In this document: positions 16,286 through 25,538 of the stretch, piece by piece
How positions within the stretch are numbered: the first letter of the stretch is position 1
Layout: each line of letters begins with the position of its first letter
Assembly: GCF_020923495.1 (NCBI RefSeq)
Contig: NZ_CP064048.1
Span: 87,501-151,500, forward strand
From: Brevibacillus sedimenti
GTDB taxonomy: Bacteria; Bacillota; Bacilli; Brevibacillales; Brevibacillaceae
Direction: 5' to 3'
DNA length: 64,000 bases
The notes under the pieces: model-generated
What the model was told of the DNA's origin: nothing
The model's input: only the letters and a program-made list of their open reading frames with translations
Databases searched by the model: none
Position numbers and translations under genes: made by a program

Positions 16286-17548
16286 ATGATTTTGGGAACG
16301 GAATCGCTCCGGCGAAACAAAACCTACACGCTGCTCTTGGCGCTGGTTTTTTTCATGCACGTGGCCGCCTATCTGATCATCCCCGTGTTTCCCGTCTTCC
16401 TGCAAAACGTGCGAACCTTGTCCCTTACACAGGTCGGACTGGTTCTCGGGGCGGGAAGCATTGCCTATCAGGCGGCCAGTCTTCTCGGGGGACCTCTGTC
16501 CGATCGCTTTGGCAGACGTTCCATCATGATAGCGGGCGCGCTGCTGCAGGGGCTGGCGATGCTCGGCTATCACGTTGGCCAGGCGTTTTGGCAGTTTCTC
16601 GTGTTTTCGGGCGTAAACGGTCTGGGCGTCGGGCTGCTCGCTCCGGCGATCAAGGCCACGATTGCTGACGCCGTGTCAGAGGAGGAGCGGACTGTCGCCT
16701 TTTCCTGGCGGGGCATTTTTGCCCATCTGGGGATTATTGTCGCCGGGCTGACCATCACCTGGTTGACCGCCCTTGGACGAACGCCCTTTTTGCTCTCCTC
16801 GCTGGTGTTTGCCACACTGGCCGTCATCACGCGGCTGACGCTGCCCAACGACCGATGCGTCGGTCCGGACTGCCGCCGGACGCCGCTGCCGGAATATCTG
16901 CAGATCCTGCGCCATCGCAGTTTCCTGATGTTCTCCGGCATCTCGCTGCTCATCTGGGCGTTTTATGCCCAGTTTGCCCTGGTGCTCCCTCTGCGCGGCG
17001 AACACGTGCTTTCCACTTCGACCCTGATTGGCCTGATCTGGACCATCAACTCCGTCAGCGTCGTGCTGCTGCAAGGTGTTATCTCCCGCTTCGTGCTGGC
17101 GCGGATCAATCCATATCTGGCGCTCGTGGCGGGGATTGCGCTGTTGGGCGCCGGGTTGTTCGGGATCGGCTTTGCCCGGCAATTCGCCACACTCAGCGCG
17201 TCTGCCGTGCTGTTTATTCTTGGGGAAATGATGTTTTTGCCCGTCCTGGACAGCCTGGTCGGTTATTTTGCCAAGGAGAACTGGCTGAACGCCTATTTCG
17301 GTGTGGCCAACTTCGTCTCCGGGATCGGGACGGCACTCGGCACCAGCATCGGCGGCACCCTGGTGGAACGGCTGGGCGGAGTAGCCAGTCCGTACCCCTG
17401 GATCGCCTACGCGCTGACAACGGTGCTGCTGGCGGCCATTCTCGGCCTGTTTGCCCTGTACGCCATGCCGCGCCACAAGCGGGGCAGAGTGCCAGACGCA
17501 CAGGGAGAGCTGCACATAACGGGCAGAAAGGAGGGAAGCAAGACGTGA
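16286..17548 (+). CDS. MFS transporter (MFS_1 type)
   Basis: A 420-residue major facilitator protein with about twelve membrane helices. Motif A is clear (GGPLSDRFGRRSIM), and GVNGLGVGLLAPAIKATIAD fits the fifth helix of drug/proton antiporters. The start at ATG 16286 has CAAGGAGGCGGC; an upstream in-frame codon at 16232 lacks one. The last bases overlap a 45-residue downstream gene (ACGTGA), suggesting coupling. Substrate unknown. It is unrelated in detail to the two MFS_3 transporters near 10-12 kb. Confidence 0.85.
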   Translation: MILGTESLRRNKTYTLLLALVFFMHVAAYLIIPVFPVFLQNVRTLSLTQVGLVLGAGSIAYQAASLLGGPLSDRFGRRSIMIAGALLQGLAMLGYHVGQAFWQFLVFSGVNGLGVGLLAPAIKATIADAVSEEERTVAFSWRGIFAHLGIIVAGLTITWLTALGRTPFLLSSLVFATLAVITRLTLPNDRCVGPDCRRTPLPEYLQILRHRSFLMFSGISLLIWAFYAQFALVLPLRGEHVLSTSTLIGLIWTINSVSVVLLQGVISRFVLARINPYLALVAGIALLGAGLFGIGFARQFATLSASAVLFILGEMMFLPVLDSLVGYFAKENWLNAYFGVANFVSGIGTALGTSIGGTLVERLGGVASPYPWIAYALTTVLLAAILGLFALYAMPRHKRGRVPDAQGELHITGRKEGSKT

Positions 17549-17682
17549 AGCTGCCGGAAAAACGCGTTTCCAACAATCAGGACGTACGGTCCGAGCGCAA
17601 CGTCCAACCTGCATCCACGCAAAACGACAACCCCGGCTACGGGGACAAGAAGCTGGAAGGGCCTAATCGCCCCTCGACATAG
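17545..17682 (+). CDS. Small hydrophilic protein, coupled to MFS gene (45 aa)
   Basis: A GTG at 17545 overlaps the stop of the transporter gene and has AAAGGAGGGAAGC at ideal spacing. The product is polar and probably unstructured, beginning MKLPEKRVSNNQD and ending GYGDKKLEGPNRPST. The composition (Asn, Gln, Lys, Pro, no Cys) resembles small spore-core proteins of Bacillales, but I cannot name a family. A terminator follows three bases after the stop. Confidence 0.65.
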   Translation: MKLPEKRVSNNQDVRSERNVQPASTQNDNPGYGDKKLEGPNRPST

Positions 17683-17684
17683 CG

Positions 17685-17718
17685 GAAGGAGTGGTTCGAC
17701 CACTCCTTCACTATTTTT
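17685..17718 (+). terminator. Rho-independent terminator
   Basis: GAAGGAGTGG (17685-17694) pairs with CCACTCCTTC (17700-17709), followed by ACTATTTTT. Confidence 0.85.
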
Positions 17719-17739
17719 CGACAACATTCGGGGAATTTA

Positions 17740-19215
17740 TTGAAGGTTATGTCGATTTGCCCTATTATGAGGGAGAAGAATACCAAAATGCGGAAAGGAC
17801 GTCGCGCCTTGCCTCTAAAATTTGCAACCCAAACGCGCCTTTACCCCTGGTTCCTCATGCTCCTGCCCATTCTGTTTACCTGCGTCGTGTACCTCGGGTA
17901 CTCACAAGCACGACTGCAGTACTACACAAACGGAGTGCAAGCGATGGACAGGCAGTTGGATACTGTTTTCCAGATCCTTTCCTTGGTGAACGCTCGGGTC
18001 GAGGAAGGCTCCCTTACCATCACGGAAGCTGAAGAGCGAATGAAGGAATTCTTCGCCGGCCCCAAACGTCCTGACGGCACGCGCGACAGCAGCGCTGCCC
18101 GCTTGACGATGGGTGAGGGAGTAAGCCTGTTTGCATTCAACTCCCAAGGAATTCTGACGATTCATGCCGATTGGGAAGGGCAAAACCTGAACACGCTTCC
18201 CACTCCGGAAGGGCATCATCTCATCCGGGAAGTGCTGAACGAAGGTAAGCACCACCTCTCGTTTCAGTGGCAGCCCCCGGACGGCGCTTCTCCCGAGAGC
18301 AGAATTTCCGTCGTCCGCTACTTTCCGCAGTGGGACTGGTACGTCGGCATTGTGACGTCGGAAGAGCGATTTTATCAGCAATTTTCCATCTTCAAAGCGA
18401 TGCTGATTATGCTGGTGGCCGGCAACTACCTGATCACGGCAATCCTGATCTACCTGACCCAGCGGCAGGAAAAGCTGCTGCTGAACTCCAAGCGGCGCGG
18501 CGAACAGCTGGCCGAAGCCAACCAGAGCATCCTGAAGTCGCTGGCAGTCGCCCTGGAGGAGCGGGATGCCTACACCTCGGGCCACTCCCAGCGGGTCGCC
18601 TATTACATGCGCGTCATCGGCAAGCAGATGGGCATGGACGAAGCGATGCTGGATACGGTGTACACCGGCGGACTGCTGCACGACATCGGCAAAATCGGTA
18701 TCGAGGACAGCATACTGCTGAAACCGGGGCGGCTCACGGACGAAGAATACGAGATCATCAAAGCCCATCCGGTGCGCGGGGAAGCGCTGCTGCGCAAACT
18801 GTTTGTCCAGGCCGGGACGCAGGATTCAGAGCAGATCGAGACGATTCTCGTCATCACCCGTCACCATCACGAGCGCTTTGACGGGAAAGGGTACCCCGAT
18901 GGATTGAAGGGACATGACATTCCGCTCGTCGCCCGGATCTCCGCTGTCGCCGACGCGTTCGACGCGATGACCTCGTCTCGCGCCTATCGGAAAGGGCTCT
19001 CCTTTTCCAAAGCGTGCGACGAAATCATCCGCAACACGGGCACGCAGTTTTGTCCCCAAGTGGTGGACGCCTTTTTTCAAAGCGTGACGGAAGAGACGTT
19101 CTATCACGCCCATCACATCTCACGGGCCAACCAGCTTTTGCTCGACCGATTTGACGACCGTGAAATCGCCCTGGCCCAGCCGTCTTACCATCGGAAATCG
19201 GGCATTCCGCTATAA
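17740..19215 (+). CDS. Membrane HD-GYP phosphodiesterase with extracytoplasmic Cache-like sensor
   Basis: A sensor enzyme of about 491 residues predicted to hydrolyse cyclic di-GMP. It has an N-terminal membrane helix (about 36-56), an extracytoplasmic region of about 155 residues that looks like a single Cache domain (YFPQWDWYVGIV), a second helix (AMLIMLVAGNYLITAILIYL) and a C-terminal HD-GYP domain. Metal-site motifs are GHSQRV, LLHDIGKIGI, HPVRGE and HHHERFDGKGYPDGLKG. The exact start is uncertain: 17740 has GAAGG close by, and ATGs at 17767 and 17788 are alternatives. It could oppose the GGDEF protein at 31089-33344. Confidence 0.88.
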   Translation: MKVMSICPIMREKNTKMRKGRRALPLKFATQTRLYPWFLMLLPILFTCVVYLGYSQARLQYYTNGVQAMDRQLDTVFQILSLVNARVEEGSLTITEAEERMKEFFAGPKRPDGTRDSSAARLTMGEGVSLFAFNSQGILTIHADWEGQNLNTLPTPEGHHLIREVLNEGKHHLSFQWQPPDGASPESRISVVRYFPQWDWYVGIVTSEERFYQQFSIFKAMLIMLVAGNYLITAILIYLTQRQEKLLLNSKRRGEQLAEANQSILKSLAVALEERDAYTSGHSQRVAYYMRVIGKQMGMDEAMLDTVYTGGLLHDIGKIGIEDSILLKPGRLTDEEYEIIKAHPVRGEALLRKLFVQAGTQDSEQIETILVITRHHHERFDGKGYPDGLKGHDIPLVARISAVADAFDAMTSSRAYRKGLSFSKACDEIIRNTGTQFCPQVVDAFFQSVTEETFYHAHHISRANQLLLDRFDDREIALAQPSYHRKSGIPL

Positions 19216-19216
19216 A

Positions 19217-19257
19217 ACAGCCATGCTGCTTTTCCACTTGGAGCAACATGGCTGTTT
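19217..19257. terminator. Bidirectional terminator
   Basis: AAACAGCCATG pairs with CATGGCTGTTT, with T-runs on both strands. It separates the HD-GYP gene from the convergent gene at 19263. Confidence 0.75.
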
Positions 19258-19262
19258 GTTTT

Positions 19263-19778
19263 TCACTCTCCCCTGTCGATGGGCACCCATCTGTACGGCA
19301 GGCCGTACGCATCCAGACGCTCGGCAAAGCGTTCCGCTTCCTGTTGCGGCGCGATCAACTGCAGATAACGGGTGAAGTAAAAGACAATCCGATCCTTCTC
19401 CTGCTCCTGCAGCCGGTAGTGGGACAACTGGGATACATCCTGGAGGGTGTGAAAGTAGTCATAGCGCTCAGGCGTCAGCGGGGCGCGAAACACGCGGCTG
19501 ACCACCACATTCCCGCTGTAGGTTTCTTTCATGTTCGTTTTGGACGCCCCCAAAAACCGGAGCAGTTCACCCGCCCGGCGCGCTCCCACCTTGTCGGCCA
19601 GCATGCCGTCGTTGTACTCCACTTCCAGGTGGGTCAAGCGATGGTGGACGCTCTCCAGCATCGCCATCAGCACTTTGCGGACGGCCAGATTGCTCGGCGA
19701 AAAGCCGTTGTCGTAGAAGTTGTACTCAAACGACGTCTCTTCGCCCTGACGCCGGGTGTAAAACGTCACAGCGTTCAC
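19263..19778 (-). CDS. Hypothetical protein (171 aa) in operon with M42 peptidase
   Basis: A soluble, mixed alpha/beta protein with no signal peptide or membrane segment, beginning MNAVTFYTRRQGEETSFEYN and ending YGLPYRWVPIDRGE. The start is a GTG after AGGGGGAATGTGGC. It lies 12 bases downstream of the M42 peptidase gene on the same strand, so the two are co-transcribed. There is no obvious catalytic motif, and I do not recognise the family. Confidence 0.65.
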   Translation of the reverse strand: MNAVTFYTRRQGEETSFEYNFYDNGFSPSNLAVRKVLMAMLESVHHRLTHLEVEYNDGMLADKVGARRAGELLRFLGASKTNMKETYSGNVVVSRVFRAPLTPERYDYFHTLQDVSQLSHYRLQEQEKDRIVFYFTRYLQLIAPQQEAERFAERLDAYGLPYRWVPIDRGE

Positions 19779-19790
19779 GCCACATTCCCC

Positions 19791-20867
19791 CTAGCGCGGC
19801 TTGATTGCGTCCAGCGCCGCCCGGTCCAGCTTGCGCACGGCAGCAAACAGCAGGCGCTTGGCCGCTTCGTAGTCGTCCCGGTCGATGATGGCCGCATGGC
19901 TGTGAATATAGCGGGCCGGGATGCCGATCACAGCGGAAGGCACTCCCTGGCCGTGGTACTGAACCGGTCCGGCGTCCGTGCCCCCTTTGGCGACATAGAA
20001 CTGGTAGGGGATGTTCTCCTCTTCGCAAATCGCAATCAAAAAGTCGCGCAGCCCCGGCTGCAGGATAAAGACCGGGTCGTACAGCCGCATCAGCACGCCG
20101 CCGCCCAATTTTCCGCCCTCTTCCCTGACGCCGGGGATGTCGCCGGCCGGACTCGCATCCAATGCCAGGAACAGATCCGGTTCGATTACGGCCGCCGCCG
20201 TCTTGGCTCCGCGGGCGCCCGCCAATTCTTCCTGTACCGTGGCCCCCACGTAGACCACGTTGGGGTGGCTGGGGCAGTCGTGCAGCTCCTTGGCCAGCTC
20301 TACCGCAAGGCTGCAGCCGTAGCGGTTGTCCCACGCTTTGGCCATCAGCCGCTTCGGATTTGCCATTACGGTAAACGGACAGACCGGCACCACCGGCTGC
20401 CCCGGCCGGACGCCCAGCTGCTCCGCCTCCTGGCGTGAATCCACGCCGATGTCGATGTACATGTTGCGAACGTCCATCGGCCGATTGCGCTGATCATCGC
20501 TCAGCACGTGCGGCGGGATGGAGCTGATCACCCCGTCGATCGCACCGGCAGGAGTCAGGACCTGCACCCGCTGCGCCAGCAGGACCTGTCCCCACCAGCC
20601 GCCAACGGTTTGAAACGAGAGGAATCCCTTGTCCGATATCCGCGTCACCATGAAGCCCACTTCGTCCAAGTGACCCGCCGCCATGATGCGGGGCCCGTTT
20701 TCATCCCCGCGCATCACGCCGAACAAGCTCCCCAGATTATCGCAGACGATTTCCTGCGTATACCTCGATATGTACTCCCGCATAACGGTTCGCACGGGCG
20801 CTTCAAAACCGGAAACTCCCGGCGCTTCGGTCAATCTCTTCCACAGCTCAAGCTGAAACTGATTCAT
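19791..20867 (-). CDS. M42-family glutamyl/leucyl aminopeptidase
   Basis: A di-metal aminopeptidase of the M42 clan, whose members form cytoplasmic dodecameric cages that trim peptides. The 358-residue product shows AAGHLDEVGFMV (first metal His-Asp), KAWDNRYGCSLA (bridging Asp), VGATVQEELAGARGA (catalytic Glu pair), LALDASPAGD and the C-terminal IPARYIHSHAAI histidine. All family ligands appear present. The start at 20867 follows AGGAGGAGG. It leads an operon with the hypothetical protein at 19263. Confidence 0.92.
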   Translation of the reverse strand: MNQFQLELWKRLTEAPGVSGFEAPVRTVMREYISRYTQEIVCDNLGSLFGVMRGDENGPRIMAAGHLDEVGFMVTRISDKGFLSFQTVGGWWGQVLLAQRVQVLTPAGAIDGVISSIPPHVLSDDQRNRPMDVRNMYIDIGVDSRQEAEQLGVRPGQPVVPVCPFTVMANPKRLMAKAWDNRYGCSLAVELAKELHDCPSHPNVVYVGATVQEELAGARGAKTAAAVIEPDLFLALDASPAGDIPGVREEGGKLGGGVLMRLYDPVFILQPGLRDFLIAICEEENIPYQFYVAKGGTDAGPVQYHGQGVPSAVIGIPARYIHSHAAIIDRDDYEAAKRLLFAAVRKLDRAALDAIKPR

Positions 20868-21016
20868 TCCGGCCAAAACCTCCTCCTGTACGCGGCAAAA
20901 CCGCGTCCCTATTATTATCAGCCAAGGGGGGAGCGGGATGCAACCGCCGCTCCGGGCAGGAATACGAGCATCCGCCCCGAATGGATTTACAAACACACGG
21001 ATGGAGGACATACGCC

Positions 21017-21841
21017 ATGACAATAACGATTCGCAAATTGACGGATAAAGAGGAGCTGCATGCACTGGAAGCGTTGGAAGGCACCATCTGGAGCGGTTCA
21101 TCCGTGATTCCGCTGCACATGACGCTGACCGTCGCCAAGTTTGGCGGCCTCTTTCTCGGCGCCTACGACGGTGACCGGATGATCGGCTTTTTGTACAGCT
21201 TTCCCGGTTATACGGACGGTGAACTGCACCTGTGCTCGCACATGCTGGGATTTTTGCCCGAGTACCGCCAGCAGGGGTTGGGCGTCCGGATGAAATGGAT
21301 GCAGCGGGAAGAAGCCCTTCAGGCCGGATACCCCAAGATCACCTGGACGTACGACCCGCTGGAGACGGTGAACGGCTATCTGAACATCGCCAAGCTGGGC
21401 GGCATCGTCCGCCGTTATCTCCCCAACTGTTACGGCGAACTGAACGACGACCTGAACCGGGGACTGCCGACTGACCGCTTTTTGGTTGAGTGGTTTATCG
21501 CCAGCGATCGGGTGGAGCGTCACCGCACAGGTAAGCCTGAACGCTCCGACACGGCCGCCGTTCCGGAGGTGCTGTGCTGCGACCTGAGCAGCGAGCTGCC
21601 CCGCCCGCGGGACATCCGGCTGAACCGTTCCGACGAGCGGCTGCTGCTGTCAGTCCCCGCTCATTTTCAGGCGGTCAAACAGGCAGACATGGGCGCGGCT
21701 GCAGCCTGGCGGGAAGCGACCCGCGCACTGTTTACCCATTACTTTGAGCAGGGCTATGTGGTGACCGATCTTCTGCGGGATCAGTCGATCGTCCGCTACG
21801 TCCTGGAGAAGCGGCCGGTGGAGGACATTCTGCGGAGCTGA
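21017..21841 (+). CDS. GNAT-family acetyltransferase
   Basis: A 274-residue protein whose first half has the GNAT fold: GLFLGAYDGDRMIGFLYSF (strand 4 region) and HMLGFLPEYRQQGLGVRMK, which contains the acetyl-CoA pyrophosphate loop R/QxxGxG. The second half is longer than in simple GNATs (COG3375-like proteins). The acceptor is unknown. The ATG at 21017 follows ATGGAGGACATACGCC. It is divergent from the M42 peptidase and 76 bases upstream of the flavoprotein gene, so it may be co-transcribed with the latter. Confidence 0.82.
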   Translation: MTITIRKLTDKEELHALEALEGTIWSGSSVIPLHMTLTVAKFGGLFLGAYDGDRMIGFLYSFPGYTDGELHLCSHMLGFLPEYRQQGLGVRMKWMQREEALQAGYPKITWTYDPLETVNGYLNIAKLGGIVRRYLPNCYGELNDDLNRGLPTDRFLVEWFIASDRVERHRTGKPERSDTAAVPEVLCCDLSSELPRPRDIRLNRSDERLLLSVPAHFQAVKQADMGAAAAWREATRALFTHYFEQGYVVTDLLRDQSIVRYVLEKRPVEDILRS

Positions 21842-21917
21842 ACGGACGAAAGCGCTCGTCCTCTTGCTGTGGTACAATGGGGGATGCATGTATTACAACG
21901 AAAAAGGACGAGAAGAC

Positions 21918-23198
21918 ATGAAGGCAAGCGAATACGATGTGATCGTCATCGGCGGCGGACCGGCCGGGCTGATGGCTGCGATCGCCGCTTCCGGCGAAGG
22001 AGCGCGGGTCTGCCTGGTGGAAAAAGGCGAAAAGCTGGGACGCAAGCTGATCATCTCCGGCGGCGGACGCTGCAACGTGACCAACGCCAAGGACATGGAC
22101 GAGCTGATCAAGCAGATGCCGGGCAATGGCCGATTCATGTACAGCGCGTTTGCCCAGTTTGGCAATCGGGAGATCATCCGCTTCTTTGAAGAGATGGGCG
22201 TCGCCCTGAAGGAAGAAGACCATGGCCGGATGTTTCCCGTCACGGACAAGGCGATTACCGTGGCGCATGCGCTGATCGAGCGAATGAAGCGGCAGGGGGT
22301 GGAGATTCGCCTGAACAGTCCGGTGGAGCGGGTCCTGTACGCGGACGGTCGCACGATAGGGGTACAGCTCCGAAGCGGTGAGCGGCTGCACGCCCCTTGT
22401 GTGGTGATCGCCGTCGGGGGATGCTCTGTTCCGCAAACCGGTTCCACTGGAGACGGATATGCCTGGGCGCGGGAAGCGGGGCATACGGTCACCGAACTGT
22501 ACCCAACGGAAGTGCCGCTGGTGGCCAGTGATCCGTACATCCGGGACAAATCGCTTCAGGGGCTGTCGCTGCGCGATGTGGCATTGACCCTTTACGACGC
22601 CAAAGGCAAAAAGGTAACGACCCAGGTGGGCGACATGATTTTCACCCACTTTGGCATATCGGGGCCGGCTGCCCTGCGCATGGGCCACTACGTCTCGGTG
22701 ACGAAACGGAAGCAGGGCGACACGCCGCTGCTGCTCACCATCGACCTGATGCCGGCGAAGCACCTTGACGAGGTAGCTGCGGACATCTGGCGTTTCCTGG
22801 AGAACCAGCCGAAAAAAGCGGTAAAAAACGTGCTGAAGGGCTATTTGCCTGAACGGATGATTCCCCTGCTGCTGGCAATGGCCTCCATCCCGGAGGATCG
22901 CACCGGACACCATGTGAGCAAACAGCAGTCGCTGGACTTGGCCCGGCTGATCAAGGGGGTGCCTCTGACCGTGACCGGCACCCTGTCGCTCGAAGAGGCG
23001 TTCATTACGGGAGGCGGGGTCAGCGTCAAGGAGATTGATCCCCGCACCATGCAGTCAAAGCGAATGGCCGGACTGTTTTTTGCCGGCGAAGTGATGGACG
23101 TGCACGCCCACACCGGCGGATACAACATCACCATCGCCTTCTCCTCCGGCTTCGTGGCCGGCACCCACAGCGCACGGATGGCGTTGGGACTGACATAA
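21918..23198 (+). CDS. BaiN/RdsA-like (HI0933-family) FAD flavoprotein
   Basis: A 426-residue NAD(P)/FAD-dependent oxidoreductase of the HI0933/YhiN group. The FAD dinucleotide motif is VIVIGGGPAGLMAAIAAS, followed by the family hallmark KLGRKLIISGGGRCNVTN. The second FAD contact is LFFAGEVMDVHAHTGGYN at the C-terminus. These proteins are predicted reductases of unknown substrate. The start at 21918 is preceded by AAAGGACGAGAAG; an ATG ten codons upstream lacks a ribosome-binding site. The stop codon is immediately followed by the 3' end of an antisense group II intron. Confidence 0.87.
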   Translation: MKASEYDVIVIGGGPAGLMAAIAASGEGARVCLVEKGEKLGRKLIISGGGRCNVTNAKDMDELIKQMPGNGRFMYSAFAQFGNREIIRFFEEMGVALKEEDHGRMFPVTDKAITVAHALIERMKRQGVEIRLNSPVERVLYADGRTIGVQLRSGERLHAPCVVIAVGGCSVPQTGSTGDGYAWAREAGHTVTELYPTEVPLVASDPYIRDKSLQGLSLRDVALTLYDAKGKKVTTQVGDMIFTHFGISGPAALRMGHYVSVTKRKQGDTPLLLTIDLMPAKHLDEVAADIWRFLENQPKKAVKNVLKGYLPERMIPLLLAMASIPEDRTGHHVSKQQSLDLARLIKGVPLTVTGTLSLEEAFITGGGVSVKEIDPRTMQSKRMAGLFFAGEVMDVHAHTGGYNITIAFSSGFVAGTHSARMALGLT

Positions 23199-25087
<1,889 letters not shown>

Positions 25088-25090
25088 CGA

Positions 25091-25123
25091 AAAAAACCTC
25101 TTCGTATTTGTACGAAGAGGTTT
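25091..25123. terminator. Bidirectional terminator at the intron 1 insertion site
   Basis: AACCTCTTCGTA (25095-25106) and TACGAAGAGGTT (25111-25122) form a perfect 12-bp stem, with a T-run on the minus strand. Before the intron inserted it would have lain directly after the flavoprotein gene. Confidence 0.85.
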
Positions 25124-25158
25124 GGTTTGAGAAAAAATGGGAACACTATGAAACAGGT

Positions 25159-25180
25159 ACTCTTTTCGTTGGAAAAGAGT
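25159..25180. repeat. Perfect 9-bp inverted repeat
   Basis: ACTCTTTTC, a four-base loop GTTG, and GAAAAGAGT. It lies in the 210-base gap between the terminator and the 65-residue membrane protein gene, without a clear T-run on either side. Nothing else is recognised in this gap. Confidence 0.5.
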
Positions 25181-25333
25181 CAGCTGAACCCCTACTCCCC
25201 CTAGTTTCGGGGTTCTCACACCTCTACTCCCTTTATCTTCCTACACGGGGCGTCGATGAAACAGGCGGCGCTCCCTTTTTTTGCCTTCCAGTCTTATATC
25301 CCCGCGTCCGCCATTGTCTGCCAACGGCACTCC

Positions 25334-25531
25334 CTACATGGTCAGCCGGTACAGGTAGGCCAGCGCTGTCAAGATGAAGGCGAATCCCAGGAGAAAAAAG
25401 GTATTGGCCCGCTGCCTGACACGCTGCTCGTCGCCGTTGAAGTGGGCGAGCAGGCGGGCACGCCAGCGTTTGGTGCGGGGCTGCCACATCAGCAGCAGGC
25501 CGACAGCGAAGAGAAACAGGGGCAGCATCAT
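25334..25531 (-). CDS. Two-helix membrane protein (65 aa)
   Basis: The product begins MMLPLFLFAVGLLLMWQP (helix 1), has a basic cytosolic loop (RTKRWRARLLAHFNGDEQRVRQR) and ends with helix 2 (FFLLGFAFILTALAYLYRL). It starts 7 bases after the stop of the TPM/EzrA-like gene, so it is co-transcribed and probably translationally coupled. Function unknown; an accessory of the upstream membrane protein is a reasonable guess. Confidence 0.65.
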   Translation of the reverse strand: MMLPLFLFAVGLLLMWQPRTKRWRARLLAHFNGDEQRVRQRANTFFLLGFAFILTALAYLYRLTM

Positions 25532-25538
25532 CTGCGCT

